Positions 25,608-34,589 are shown, counted from the first letter of the stretch. The stretch: 64,000 nucleotides of DNA from a bacterium (GCA_023663725.1 JAMPGX010000001.1:1-64000), one strand, 5' to 3'. Translations and numbers: made by a program. The notes: generated by a model not told the origin, from the letters alone.

Positions 25608-26460
25608 AATTTTGAACCTCCTCTATTAATTTATTTGGGGTGGAAGCCCCTGCAGTAATGCCCACCAGTCGAGCTGATTTAGGTAGTTCTAAATGCAAGT
25701 CATCCAGTGTCTGTATGAAATAGGTATTGTCACACATCTCCTTACAGATCTCATAGAGCTTTCTGGTATTGGAGCTGTGCTTGCCTCCTATTACGATCAT
25801 CACATCAGCATCCGCCGCTATTTCCCGCGCCGCCCTCTGCCTCTCCTCTGTGGCATTGCAGATGGTGTTCACAATATTAACATTGTAACCTCTTTTCTGA
25901 AAAATTTCAACTATATGTTGAAATTTATTGTAATTAAATGTCGTCTGCGCCACCAGAGTGAGCTTTTTCCCCTTTGGTGGAATATATTTTGCGGCATCTT
26001 CAACGCTCTCCAATACATCCACCGGACCGTTGCACCATCCGACCGTCGCCTCCACCTCAGGGTGCTCTGGACTTCCTATCACCAGAATATGATCTCCCCT
26101 GCTGCTGTTTTCCTCCACAATATGGTGAATCCTCTTCACAAAAGGACAGGTGGCATCTATGATCTCCCACTGGCTGTCTTCCATCAGACGCTGAACCTCC
26201 CGCGACACTCCATGGGCGCGGATGATCACTGTCCCCCTCTCCGCACGGCCGTTATCCGGACACAACAGCTGTTCCAGCTGACGCCGATCCTCAATCACCT
26301 GTACGCCCCGACCAGCCAGCTCTCGGACCATTTCCTCATTGTGCACAATGGGGCCATAGGTATATATAGTTTTCCCTGTTTGCAACTGTTCATACACAGT
26401 ATCCACCGCGCGCTTCACTCCAAAGCAGAAGCCCGCGCTGGCGGCAAGCCTGATTTCCAT
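25588..26460 (-). CDS. ispH: 4-hydroxy-3-methylbut-2-enyl diphosphate reductase
   Basis: IspH makes IPP and DMAPP in the last step of the non-mevalonate pathway. The 290-residue protein has the three cluster cysteines in AGFCFGVKRAVD, IDATCPFVKRIH and VNTICNATEERQ, and SSNTRKLYEIC near the C-terminus. ATG at 26460 lies 10 bases after GAGG; a GTG two codons earlier is a possible alternative. It lies between cmk and the S1 gene, the usual clostridial order. Confidence 0.97.
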   Translation of the reverse strand: MEIRLAASAGFCFGVKRAVDTVYEQLQTGKTIYTYGPIVHNEEMVRELAGRGVQVIEDRRQLEQLLCPDNGRAERGTVIIRAHGVSREVQRLMEDSQWEIIDATCPFVKRIHHIVEENSSRGDHILVIGSPEHPEVEATVGWCNGPVDVLESVEDAAKYIPPKGKKLTLVAQTTFNYNKFQHIVEIFQKRGYNVNIVNTICNATEERQRAAREIAADADVMIVIGGKHSSNTRKLYEICKEMCDNTYFIQTLDDLHLELPKSARLVGITAGASTPNKLIEEVQNYVRINF

Positions 26461-26476
26461 ATTCACTTATCCTCTA

Positions 26477-27136
26477 TTATCTCCGGCAAAGCTTTAGAAT
26501 CCTCTCAACCACCTGTTCAGGCGTCATATCCGAACTGTCCACTAAGACGGCATCCTCCGCCTGACGCAGGGGACTGACCTCCCGATGCATATCCCGATAG
26601 TCACGCTCTTCCATATCCGCCTGAATCTGAGCCAGGTCACAGCTCTGTCCTCTGGCTGTCAATTCATCATATCGGCGCCTGGCCCTAACAGCGCTGCTGG
26701 CCGTCAGATAAATCTTCACATCCGCATCCGGCAGCACACAGGTGCCGATATCGCGCCCGTCCATAATACAGTCTGTGCAGGCCGCCAACTCGTGCTGCAA
26801 GGCAGTGATGCGTCTGCGCACCGGAGCCAGCACACTGATCCGCGAGGTGGCGCTTCCTACCTCCTCCGTGCGGATATAGGCGTTGACATTCTCCCCGTTC
26901 AGGTACACCACCTGCACTCCATTCTCATGCCGCAGCGTAATATCGGCCTCGTCACAGCGGGCGATCACCGCCTGCTCATCATCCGGATTGATGCCCTGGC
27001 GCAATATATACAGCGCCATACCGCGATACATAGCCCCTGTATCCACATAGATAATATTCAGTCTTCTGGCCACTTCTCTGGCTATAGTGCTCTTGCCGGC
27101 GCCGGCCGGCCCGTCTACCGCAATATTGTAGCTCAT
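26477..27136 (-). CDS. cmk: Cytidylate kinase
   Basis: The 219-residue enzyme phosphorylates CMP and dCMP. It has the P-loop AVDGPAGAGKSTIAREVARR, the CMP-binding YVDTGAMYRG and the catalytic MDGRDIGTCVLPDADVKI, ending in RILKLCRR. GGAGGG lies 6-7 bases before ATG at 27136, where homology begins; an upstream reading to 27211 is not supported. Confidence 0.97.
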   Translation of the reverse strand: MSYNIAVDGPAGAGKSTIAREVARRLNIIYVDTGAMYRGMALYILRQGINPDDEQAVIARCDEADITLRHENGVQVVYLNGENVNAYIRTEEVGSATSRISVLAPVRRRITALQHELAACTDCIMDGRDIGTCVLPDADVKIYLTASSAVRARRRYDELTARGQSCDLAQIQADMEERDYRDMHREVSPLRQAEDAVLVDSSDMTPEQVVERILKLCRR

Positions 27137-27158
27137 ATATGTCCCTCCTATTATCGCT

Positions 27159-28451
27159 TCACTCGCTCCCTGCAGCGCTAATGCCCGCCAGATGTCCGGT
27201 GGACCAGGCAATCTGCAGATTATAGCCCCCTGTCAACGCATCCAGATCCAGGAGCTCTCCCGCAAAATACAGTCCCCTCACCTTTCTGGACTCCATCGTG
27301 GAGGGATTGACATCCCGAACGGAGACCCCTCCCTTGGTGATAACCGCCTCCTCATAGCCCTGTGCCCCTATTACTGTCATGGGCAGCGCCTTGATCAGCT
27401 CCACAAAGGCTATGCGCTCCTGGCGGGTGACCTCCCCCGCCTGCTTGTCCGGACAGATGCCAGACAGACGGACCATCACCGGTATCAGCTTCGCGGGAAA
27501 CAGCCGACCCAATGCATTCTTAAACTGCTTGTTCCGGTTCTCTTCCAAGTCCCGCAGCACCCTTTTGTCCAACTGCTGCTTATCCATCGCAGGCTTTAGA
27601 TCCAGCAAAGCTGCGGCCTCTCCCTGTGCCTGCGCCGCATAATAGCTGCTGGCGCTCAGAACCAGGGGCCCGCTGATTCCGAAATGTGTGAACAGCATCT
27701 CCCCAAAGCCGCTGTATAGCTCCCTGCCTCCCTGACGCAAGGACAGACTCACATTGCGCAGAGACAGCCCCATCAGCTCCCGGCACCAGTCCTCTCTGAT
27801 TCGCAGAGGCACCAGAGAGGGCCTGCACACTGTCAGATCATGCCCTGTCTCTCTGGCAAAATTATGCCCGTCACCAGTGGAGCCTGTAGCAGCGTAGGAC
27901 AGGCCGCCGGTGGCCAAAATCACCCTCTCAGCCACCAAGCGCCTCCCGTCCGCCAGCTGAACGCCGCGTATGCTCCCGCGGTATGCTTTCGCTTTTTTTC
28001 CACTATTTTCCACCGGCTCCAGAGAAGTCGTCTGCGCTTCCTCCCACCACAGGCTGCGCACCTGGGTGTGCAGACCTATCTCCACCTGTCGCCGCTTCAG
28101 AGCCCTTGTCAGAGCGGCAATGACATCCGAGGAGTGATCGCTGACTGGAAATACACGCTCTCCCCGCTCGATCTTCAGCGGACAGCCCTCCGCCTCCAGC
28201 AGCTCCATCACCGCCCGATTGTCAAAGCAGCCGAAAGCGCTGTATAGAAATTTGCTGTTGGTCATCACGTTGGCAAAGAGCTGCTCCCGCTCACCGGCGT
28301 TGGTCACATTGCATCTCCCCTTGCCGGTGATAAACAGCTTTTTGCCCAGCTTTTCATTCTGCTCCAGAAGCCTGACCCTGGCTCCGGCATCCGCCGCCGC
28401 CACAGCAGCCATCATTCCCGCAGCGCCGCCGCCCACCACGATCACATCCAT
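27159..28451 (-). CDS. NAD(P)/FAD-dependent oxidoreductase (BaiN/HI0933 family)
   Basis: The 430-residue flavoprotein starts with the dinucleotide-binding fold VIVVGGGAAGMMAAVAAADAG, has the family motif GKKLFITGKGRCNVTN and ends with the FAD-binding GLYFAGELLDLDALTGGYNLQ-type segment. This family is widespread and mostly uncharacterised (aminoacetone oxidase family; BaiN acts on bile acids). It lies 22 bases upstream of cmk, as in many Clostridia. Confidence 0.92.
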   Translation of the reverse strand: MDVIVVGGGAAGMMAAVAAADAGARVRLLEQNEKLGKKLFITGKGRCNVTNAGEREQLFANVMTNSKFLYSAFGCFDNRAVMELLEAEGCPLKIERGERVFPVSDHSSDVIAALTRALKRRQVEIGLHTQVRSLWWEEAQTTSLEPVENSGKKAKAYRGSIRGVQLADGRRLVAERVILATGGLSYAATGSTGDGHNFARETGHDLTVCRPSLVPLRIREDWCRELMGLSLRNVSLSLRQGGRELYSGFGEMLFTHFGISGPLVLSASSYYAAQAQGEAAALLDLKPAMDKQQLDKRVLRDLEENRNKQFKNALGRLFPAKLIPVMVRLSGICPDKQAGEVTRQERIAFVELIKALPMTVIGAQGYEEAVITKGGVSVRDVNPSTMESRKVRGLYFAGELLDLDALTGGYNLQIAWSTGHLAGISAAGSE

Positions 28452-28471
28452 CGGCCTCTTCCATCCTCCCG

Positions 28472-29386
28472 CTACTCTTCTTTTCTCAGAGAATAATTCA
28501 ATATCGGCTCATCGTCTATAAAATTGATCTCGTCATTCAGATATACCTGATAATTGTTCCATGTCTCCTCCAGCATCTCCAGGTTCTGCTTCACCTCCTG
28601 GGGACACTTCAGACACATGGCAACCACCAGCGCATTGATCACACTCAAGGGCGCCACCAGAGAATCCACGATGGACACCATGTCACTGCGCGCCAGCAGG
28701 TTGCAGGAGGAATACAGATTCATCGGAGAATGAATGGAATCGGTGACAGCGATCACTTTGGCGTTCCTGTCATTGGCAAATTCCATAGCCTTCAGGGTAC
28801 GCATCGAGTATCTGGGAAAGCTGATACCGACAAAGCAGTCCCTCTCATCAATCCGTATCATCTGTTCAAAGGTCTCGCTGACACTGGTCGTCTTAAGCAG
28901 CACCACATTGCCCCGAATCATATTCAGGTAAAAATGCAGGAACTCGGCCAGAGGCTCATTGCTGCGCAGCCCCATGATATAGATGTGATCCGCTCCCAGC
29001 ATAGTGTCCACCGCCGTCTCAAAGGCTGCGGCATCCAAATGCTGTATCGTGTGCTGCAGCTTCTCTATATCCGCTGTCAACACGGAGGTCAACAGCTCTG
29101 ACTGCGTGCTGTGTCCGTATTTGGCGTCAATCTTCTGGACACTGCTCAGCTTGTTCTGCACACATTCCTCCAGAGCCCTCTGAAATTCCGGATAACCCTT
29201 ATAGCCGATACCTGCGGCAAACCGCACCACTGTGGACTCACTGATGCGCAGGGCATTCCCCAGCCTGGCCGCCGTCATGAATACCGCCTGGTCATAATGC
29301 TCCAATATAAACGAAGCGATTTTCTTATGTCCCTTGCTCATGCCCTCGTACCGCTCTCTGATCTTGTCCAGTACATCATATTGCAT
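28472..29386 (-). CDS. RpiR/MurR-family transcriptional regulator
   Basis: The 304-residue protein has an N-terminal HTH_6 domain (MSKGHKKIASFILEHYDQAVF, then LGNALRISESTVVRFAAGIGY) and a SIS sugar-isomerase domain from about residue 125 (ADHIYIMGLRSNEPLAEFLHF, later CFVGISFPRYSMRTLKAME). Such regulators sense phosphosugars. The target genes are not evident next to it. ATG at 29386 follows AGGAGG by 10 bases. Confidence 0.93.
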   Translation of the reverse strand: MQYDVLDKIRERYEGMSKGHKKIASFILEHYDQAVFMTAARLGNALRISESTVVRFAAGIGYKGYPEFQRALEECVQNKLSSVQKIDAKYGHSTQSELLTSVLTADIEKLQHTIQHLDAAAFETAVDTMLGADHIYIMGLRSNEPLAEFLHFYLNMIRGNVVLLKTTSVSETFEQMIRIDERDCFVGISFPRYSMRTLKAMEFANDRNAKVIAVTDSIHSPMNLYSSCNLLARSDMVSIVDSLVAPLSVINALVVAMCLKCPQEVKQNLEMLEETWNNYQVYLNDEINFIDDEPILNYSLRKEE

Positions 29387-29413
29387 ACGCAATACTCCTC
29401 CTCATCTCTGCAC

Positions 29414-29962
29414 CTACTGAGCGAACCTCCCATATGTCTGTTTCAACACGGATAGAGTCTCCACATCAGACAGATCATAATCTCCCGTCAGAGTCATACA
29501 GGCGCTGCCGTGAATAAAGATCCACATACGCATAAAGACATCCTGAGGATGCATACAGCCCTCCGTCTTCGCCATATTGATCTCGTAGATCACATTGCCC
29601 TCCGTCCCGTTCAGAAGGTCATACATGCTCTTTCTGTTGGCCCTCCGAGAGAGGAAAAGCAGTTCAAACAGATGCCCCTCCTTGCGCGCAAAGGCTATGT
29701 ACGCCATCCCCAAATTGACAAAGGGCGTCCTGGCCATACGGGGATACTGGCTGTAAAAATCCTGAAAGAAGATAGCCGCTCTCTCGTAAACGGCGTCCCA
29801 CAGCTCCTCCATGTTTTTGTACACCCGAAATATGGGCTGTGTGGAGCAGCCCGCTCTGGCGGCCACCCTTCTGGCTGTCACGCTGGCAAAACCCTCCTCG
29901 CGGGTCATTTCAAATGCGGTATCCAATATCTGTTCTATAGTGATGCTTTCTTTCCTGGGCAT
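29414..29962 (-). CDS. TetR-family regulator
   Basis: The 182-residue protein has a TetR HTH at residues 5-50 (ITIEQILDTAFEMTREEGF, then VTARRVAARAGCSTQPIFRVY). The Gln-Pro-Ile-Phe variant of the recognition helix is common in clostridial members. The C-terminal ligand domain is unassigned. AGGAGG lies 7 bases before ATG at 29962. Its own promoter overlaps two inverted repeats, suggesting autorepression. Confidence 0.92.
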   Translation of the reverse strand: MPRKESITIEQILDTAFEMTREEGFASVTARRVAARAGCSTQPIFRVYKNMEELWDAVYERAAIFFQDFYSQYPRMARTPFVNLGMAYIAFARKEGHLFELLFLSRRANRKSMYDLLNGTEGNVIYEINMAKTEGCMHPQDVFMRMWIFIHGSACMTLTGDYDLSDVETLSVLKQTYGRFAQ

Positions 29963-29997
29963 ACTATCCCTCCTTGGATGATGAGAAGCCAACACAT

Positions 29998-30038
29998 ATA
30001 ACACTTGTTATTCTACAGGATTTCATTCCTGTTGTCAA
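29998..30038 (-). promoter_or_regulatory. Sigma-A promoter and operator candidates of the TetR gene
   Basis: TTGACA (30033-30038) and TAGAAT (30010-30015) are spaced 17 bases on the minus strand. The spacer holds CAGGA-N6-TCCTG, and ATAACA-N2-TGTTAT (29998-30011) overlaps the edge of the -10 element. Both dyads could bind the TetR dimer; which one does is not decidable here. Confidence 0.75.
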
Positions 30039-30093
30039 CCTAAACCTTTTTTTCTATATCGCGAACGCGACTTACTCCAGTGTGTTGACCCGT

Positions 30094-30939
30094 TCATTTG
30101 CCGAAATGTGAACGGGTCAGTACACTAGTGATTCCTGCGATTAATATTCCAATAAGTACAACTGTATCGACAAACATAACAGCCACTACGCTTTTTACCA
30201 ATCCATATACGAACAATATAGAGAACAATTCTACCGACAGAGCAATAAAGCATAGATAATTTGACAAATATTCTCTTATCAATTCCCCATAAGGATAATT
30301 GATCAAAAATCTCACATAAATAACTGGTCTCAAAAAGACTCGTATCATCACGCATATGATCGGATATAAGAATATAAATTTCTTATCCATAGATGAAACG
30401 GCAATTCCATCATCCCACTGAACAGGTATTTCAGCCGGTAATTTCATATAGAACAACATTCCTGTTAGCAGGCACAGAGCTGTAATAATTGTCCATGTAA
30501 TAAGACTGCCCCATAAGTACATGAAACTAACGGAATCGAATTTCAAAACAGGTTTGTTATCACTCCAATAAGTCTCCAAGTCTACTACATATTTTTCAAT
30601 CTTTAATTCGTCAAAGCTGACATTTCCATCATCCAGCATTATTTGACACATGGTTTTTGCCTTATTAAGACGCTCAAGCTGTGTCTGAATTGTCCCCGCC
30701 TGCTTTTCCACAATTTCTATCAGGGATACTTTATCAGATATAATATCGCGTATCTCTTCAATGGATATCTCCAGGGTACGCAAATAAGCTATTTTCTTAA
30801 TGACCTCAACGTCTCTTTCTGTATAATCACGATAACCGTTTTTGTCATTTCGTGACGGTTCTATGAGCTTTTCCTTCTCATAAAATCGTATGTTGGAGCG
30901 TGTCAGTCCTGTTTTTTCCTCTACTTCCTTGATCGTCAT
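30094..30939 (-). CDS. MerR-family regulator fused to a transmembrane domain
   Basis: The 281-residue protein has a MerR HTH (residues 1-70: TIKEVEEKTGLTRSNIRFYEKE, then GYRDYTERDVEVIKKIAYLR) and a coiled coil (residues 85-110). From about residue 145 there are four or more membrane helices (LWGSLITWTIITALCLLTGM, IFLYPIICVMIRVF, YLCFIALSVELFSILFVYG and VVAVMFVDTVVLIGILIAG). A LPAEIPVQWDDG motif between the first two resembles DUF1648 membrane proteins. MerR proteins are normally soluble, so this one would tether its promoter to the membrane. AGGAGG lies 7 bases before ATG at 30939. Confidence 0.85.
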   Translation of the reverse strand: MTIKEVEEKTGLTRSNIRFYEKEKLIEPSRNDKNGYRDYTERDVEVIKKIAYLRTLEISIEEIRDIISDKVSLIEIVEKQAGTIQTQLERLNKAKTMCQIMLDDGNVSFDELKIEKYVVDLETYWSDNKPVLKFDSVSFMYLWGSLITWTIITALCLLTGMLFYMKLPAEIPVQWDDGIAVSSMDKKFIFLYPIICVMIRVFLRPVIYVRFLINYPYGELIREYLSNYLCFIALSVELFSILFVYGLVKSVVAVMFVDTVVLIGILIAGITSVLTRSHFGK

Positions 30940-30946
30940 GTCGTGT

Positions 30947-30974
30947 CCTCCTGATTAAATCGCTGCGCGACAGC
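30947..30974 (-). repeat. RBS-bearing repeat, copy before the MerR gene
   Basis: This 28-base stretch differs from 17952-17979 at four positions, all transitions. On the minus strand it provides a TCGC-GCA-GCGA hairpin, TTTAAT and AGGAGG, ending before the start codon. Confidence 0.7.
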
Positions 30975-31025
30975 ACTTAAGGGCGAAATTCTTTCGTCGC
31001 ACTACAATAATATGATTTGTCTCGA

Positions 31026-31056
31026 AATATAAGGTATAAATAAGGTTTACAGTCAA
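31026..31056 (-). promoter_or_regulatory. MerR-type promoter with 19-base spacer
   Basis: TTGACT (31051-31056) and TATATT (31026-31031) on the minus strand are separated by 19 bases. MerR regulators typically act on promoters with elongated 19-20 base spacers, so the downstream MerR protein may control its own gene. The spacer contains the direct repeat ACCTTAT. Confidence 0.55.
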
Positions 31057-31196
31057 GCTCTTTATCTGTATTAAGGAAGACATATTGCACTCGTACAACC
31101 GTTTTCTTTATTTTTGCAAAAAAGGCGAACATCGTCAAGGGATGCGACAGAATTGCATATAACATATTAAGCAACTTTATTCTGTGAGGAAAGATT

Positions 31197-31727
31197 ATGC
31201 CACTTGTCGTATTAGATGCCGGTCACGGTGGAGCCAACCCTGGCGCCGTCTATCAGGGCAGACAGGAAAAGGATGACGTCCTGGCTCTTACACTGGCCAT
31301 TGGACGGATTCTGGAGGATCGGGGCGTAGAAGTGTACTACACCCGTACCACAGATATCTACGAGTCTCCCCTGCAAAAAGCTCAGGAGGGCAACCAGGTG
31401 GGAGCGGACTATTTTGTATCCATACACCGCAATTCCAGCCCCTATCCCAATCAGTACAGCGGCGTGGAATCCCTGGTCTACAACCGCTATGGAGCAGCCG
31501 CGCGCATGGCTGCCAATATCAACCAGCAACTGGAGGCTGTGGGATTTCTCAATCAGGGCGTAAACGAGCGCACCAATCTCGTGGTCCTCAACCGCACGCA
31601 GATGCCCGCCGTGCTGGTGGAGGTCGGATTTATCAACACGGATGCGGACAATCAATTGTTTGATGCCCAGTTTGATGAGATTGCCAGGGCCATTGCAGAG
31701 GGAATCCTGATCACCGTGGGGAGGTAG
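31197..31727 (+). CDS. N-acetylmuramoyl-L-alanine amidase (Amidase_3)
   Basis: The 176-residue protein is a bare catalytic domain: zinc ligands in VVLDAGHGGANPGAV, FVSIHRNSS, and the catalytic Glu in AVLVEVGFINTDAD. It cleaves the amide bond between MurNAc and the peptide. There is no signal peptide and no wall-binding domain, so the export route or a cytoplasmic/spore role (CwlC-like) is unclear. GAGGAAA precedes the ATG. Confidence 0.92.
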   Translation: MPLVVLDAGHGGANPGAVYQGRQEKDDVLALTLAIGRILEDRGVEVYYTRTTDIYESPLQKAQEGNQVGADYFVSIHRNSSPYPNQYSGVESLVYNRYGAAARMAANINQQLEAVGFLNQGVNERTNLVVLNRTQMPAVLVEVGFINTDADNQLFDAQFDEIARAIAEGILITVGR

Positions 31728-31777
31728 AAGATAACCGCGGAGCCCGACGGCATTGCCGAATTTCTCGCCACGAGCAA

Positions 31778-31812
31778 GGGGCGTATGCGCTAAAAAACCG
31801 CATATACGCCCC
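31778..31812. terminator. Stem-loop between convergent amidase and spoIVB genes
   Basis: GGGGCGTAT-GCG pairs with CGC-ATATACGCCCC with a two-base bulge. It lies between two convergent stop codons and could end both transcripts, although T-tracts are short. Confidence 0.55.
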
Positions 31813-31837
31813 TATGTTCATTACGAAGATACTCCTT

Positions 31838-33220
31838 CTAATGCTCCAGCATATTCTCAATAAATATTCCATACCCCCTGCTCGCATCCTGCACCAGCAC
31901 ATGAGTGACTGCGCCGATCAGATGGTTATTCTGAATAATAGGGGCGCCGCTCATGCCCTGTATGATACCGCCTGTCAGCGCCAATAGTTCAGGGTCCGTG
32001 ACCTCCAGCTCTATGCCTCGGTTTACATTGTCGTGATCTAAGTGTATGGCTGTGATCTCCACGTCATAATATCGGGGAGCGCCATCCACGCTGCACAGAA
32101 TCCTGGCTGGCCCTCTCTCGATATCCTGTTTGAGTCCAATCGGCAGCGCTTCCTGGGTACTCATGGCCAGCGCCTTCTCGTTGCAGTGTCCGAAGATACC
32201 CTCCTTGCCATTATAATAGATATTCCCCAATATCCGCTCCGGACTATAGACAATCATACCTGTCATCTCTCCCGGTTCTCCGTCTCTACCTTTCTTAATG
32301 GCAATGATCTCCGTCTGATACAGGGTGCCGTCGTCCAGGCTCATCAAAGTGCTGGTATCCACATCATTGATACCATGTCCCAGAGCGCCAAAATTACCGT
32401 TAGCATCTATATAAGTCATTGTGCCTACCCCCTGAGCATTATCCCTGATCCAGACGCCCAGCTTATATGTCCCCTCGCTGTTTTGCTCCGGCTGAGCTTG
32501 CACCTCCATGATCTCATTGCCACGCCGTATCTGCAAGGTCACCTCCCTGCCCTCGCACTCCTCCACGCGTCGCACAAAATCCTTTTTGTCCGACACTGGC
32601 TGCCCGTCCATCTGCAGGATGTAATCACCGGATTTTACCACATATTTCGCCGGACTGTAGCTGATGCCGTCCACGCCCTGAAACTCTCCCACACCCACCA
32701 CCAGCAAACCATCTGCCTTCACATAGATTCCGATGGGCACGCCCACCGGAGTCAGTTCCTGATCCTTGATGACCTGTATGCCGACGCGCTTGAAGGGCAG
32801 AAAGCCAAACAATTTCACATTCATCTGATAGCTCTGATCGGAGCTCATCTTCATTGTCACCTGGCGGCTTAGGTCAATTGTCACCGCGCCCTCAGGGATG
32901 TTGGACTCGTCGCGGCCACTGGCAGACACCACCTCCCCTGTCAGCGGCACACCGAGATCAATGGTTTGCTCCATATCCGCCTTGACGCGCAGCACCGAAG
33001 GCACCTGGTTGTACAGATCATAATAGCCCACGCCGCCCAGCGTCAGGCAGGCGCAGACTAAGGCAACGCACAGACAGCAGCGAAAGACCCGGCGGCGTCT
33101 CCGGGTCTTTCGCCATCTCTCAGAAAGAGCCGCCATATCCGCTCCTGCCTGATCTATGATTGCCGCGTCGCGCTGATCAATATCCTCAAAATGAATCCTT
33201 TTTTTCCACATATAAATCAC
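31838..33220 (-). CDS. spoIVB: SpoIVB serine peptidase
   Basis: SpoIVB is made in the forespore and starts the cascade that activates sigma-K. The 460-residue protein has an N-terminal membrane anchor (residues 46-67), a PDZ domain (about 180-245) and the SA-clan protease domain with GALGHGIND (His282), VTDPEL (Asp409) and GIIQGMSGAPII (Ser424), so the triad is intact. The ending TRGYGIFIE-type text (SRGYGIFIENML) is diagnostic. The likely start is GTG at 33220, 7 bases after GAGG; both lie in a long hairpin. The usual neighbour spo0A is absent downstream. Confidence 0.95.
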   Translation of the reverse strand: MIYMWKKRIHFEDIDQRDAAIIDQAGADMAALSERWRKTRRRRRVFRCCLCVALVCACLTLGGVGYYDLYNQVPSVLRVKADMEQTIDLGVPLTGEVVSASGRDESNIPEGAVTIDLSRQVTMKMSSDQSYQMNVKLFGFLPFKRVGIQVIKDQELTPVGVPIGIYVKADGLLVVGVGEFQGVDGISYSPAKYVVKSGDYILQMDGQPVSDKKDFVRRVEECEGREVTLQIRRGNEIMEVQAQPEQNSEGTYKLGVWIRDNAQGVGTMTYIDANGNFGALGHGINDVDTSTLMSLDDGTLYQTEIIAIKKGRDGEPGEMTGMIVYSPERILGNIYYNGKEGIFGHCNEKALAMSTQEALPIGLKQDIERGPARILCSVDGAPRYYDVEITAIHLDHDNVNRGIELEVTDPELLALTGGIIQGMSGAPIIQNNHLIGAVTHVLVQDASRGYGIFIENMLEH

Positions 33221-33258
33221 ACACTTTCCTCAGTTGTCCTGCAAATAGTGTGTGATTT
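33214..33258 (-). promoter_or_regulatory. Hairpin enclosing the spoIVB start site
   Basis: Arms AAATCACACACT (33214-33225) and AGTGTGTGATTT (33247-33258) pair perfectly over 12 bp with a 21-base loop. In the minus-strand mRNA the GTG start codon is in the stem and GAGG in the loop, so initiation may be hindered. On the plus strand the stem is followed by seven Ts, so it could also terminate antisense transcription. Confidence 0.6.
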
Positions 33259-33298
33259 TTTTCCGAACTTTAATCAATGAAATTTATGGTTTTCAAAT

Positions 33299-34525
33299 TT
33301 AAGTGGTAGTCCGCACCTTATCCCAATCGGTGATTCCTTCCGCTCCCACTAACCAATTCAGCGCATAATGCCACTCATAGACGATTTCGCTGTTTACAGC
33401 CTCCACTTTGGTCTCATGTATCCTCGCGTCCACACAGGCCCAGTCATAGCGGAAGATCAGGTCCTGCATATCCAGTATCTCGTCCCGACTTCTGAGTTTT
33501 GCTTTTTTCATCAGACTGTCAAAGTCATTATTCCATATCAGCGCGCCCAGCTTGGAGGCGTCGCATATCTCATTGGGCTCCCCCAGCTCATAAAGGGAAA
33601 GCGCCCACAGGAGGACCGCGCAGCACTCATATCTCCATCCAAACCGATTATGGCTCGCGGCGTCATCAAGCTTCCCATCCAGATAATCCCGCTCCTGCTC
33701 GGACAGCCAAGCCCTGACGCCATAGTCCTTATTCATCCGCTCGGTCATCTCCCGCACCATATTCTGCGGATCGTCATCCTGCCCCTGGGTGATAGCCTCC
33801 GAGCGGACACATGCAGTGAACACAGCCGCGGCTCTGCGCAGAATCTCCTCCTGTGTGGGAATCCTGCACTCGCTCTCATAGACAGCCGCTTCCAGATGCT
33901 CTATGCACGCAATCCCCCTCTCCCTGCAGGCGGCGATAGAGCGGGCCTTGCGGTCCTTATCAGCCTGGGTCTCCTCCGCTTTGTCTTTTTTCAGATACGA
34001 TGAGTCCGCCATCGGTTTAAAGGTTTCAAAATCTGTCTTGCCATCCATGGAGATTAAAATCCTTCTGTCAGGATGGAACAGATAAAATTGTGGACTCAGG
34101 ACAAAACCTACCAGCAGGTCAGCCAGCCTGAAGATCGCTTCCCCCACCGCCTCGGTCCTGGCGGCATCCCCATTGGTCTGAAAACTGATTCCCACGATAC
34201 AGTTAAACAGCCTTACCTGCATCAGAGCAGCCTTCCGCACCTCCTGATTCTCGAGCTGAGCCTGTGAGAAAAAGTTCATCATGCCTATTGCCTGCGCTTC
34301 TGTCTCCGCCGCATCCGTCCTAATATGAAAATCCATAGTGGACCCATCCTTCAGCAACATCTGACAATGATCGGCCTCCACCTGAGTAAAGCTTTTCTGC
34401 AGCGGGGCAAACGCCTCCTGTATTTTTTCTGGAATGACGTCCATATCCCCCCTGCACGCGTACACTGTCATAACCGCGTCCTGCCATATTTGCTTTTCTG
34501 CCTTTTTCCTGCCAAACAATCCCAT
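33299..34525 (-). CDS. DUF4272 domain protein
   Basis: The 408-residue protein begins MGLFGRKKAEKQIW. The C-terminal half, from DRKARSIAACRERGIACIEH, has the DUF4272 pattern with IPTQEEILRRAAAVFTACVRSEA, then WLSEQERDYLDG and RYECCAVLLWALSLYELGEP. Function is unknown. The start at 34525 has GGGAG upstream and lies clear of recN. Its place between recN and spoIVB is unusual, since spoIVB normally follows recN directly. Confidence 0.75.
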   Translation of the reverse strand: MGLFGRKKAEKQIWQDAVMTVYACRGDMDVIPEKIQEAFAPLQKSFTQVEADHCQMLLKDGSTMDFHIRTDAAETEAQAIGMMNFFSQAQLENQEVRKAALMQVRLFNCIVGISFQTNGDAARTEAVGEAIFRLADLLVGFVLSPQFYLFHPDRRILISMDGKTDFETFKPMADSSYLKKDKAEETQADKDRKARSIAACRERGIACIEHLEAAVYESECRIPTQEEILRRAAAVFTACVRSEAITQGQDDDPQNMVREMTERMNKDYGVRAWLSEQERDYLDGKLDDAASHNRFGWRYECCAVLLWALSLYELGEPNEICDASKLGALIWNNDFDSLMKKAKLRSRDEILDMQDLIFRYDWACVDARIHETKVEAVNSEIVYEWHYALNWLVGAEGITDWDKVRTTT

Positions 34526-34589
34526 TACTTTACTCCCGCTTTTTTCATCTCTTTTCCCGCAAATGTTCCCCAGTTCAGCACAGAGCGGA

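Noticed and set aside
27159..27211. Longer cmk start at 27211
   Set aside because: The extension overlaps the preceding gene; ATG at 27136 has a good RBS and is where kinase homology begins.
30977..31174. 65-codon minus-strand frame in the MerR/amidase gap
   Set aside because: It overlaps the MerR promoter, lacks a ribosome-binding site and has no protein-like pattern.
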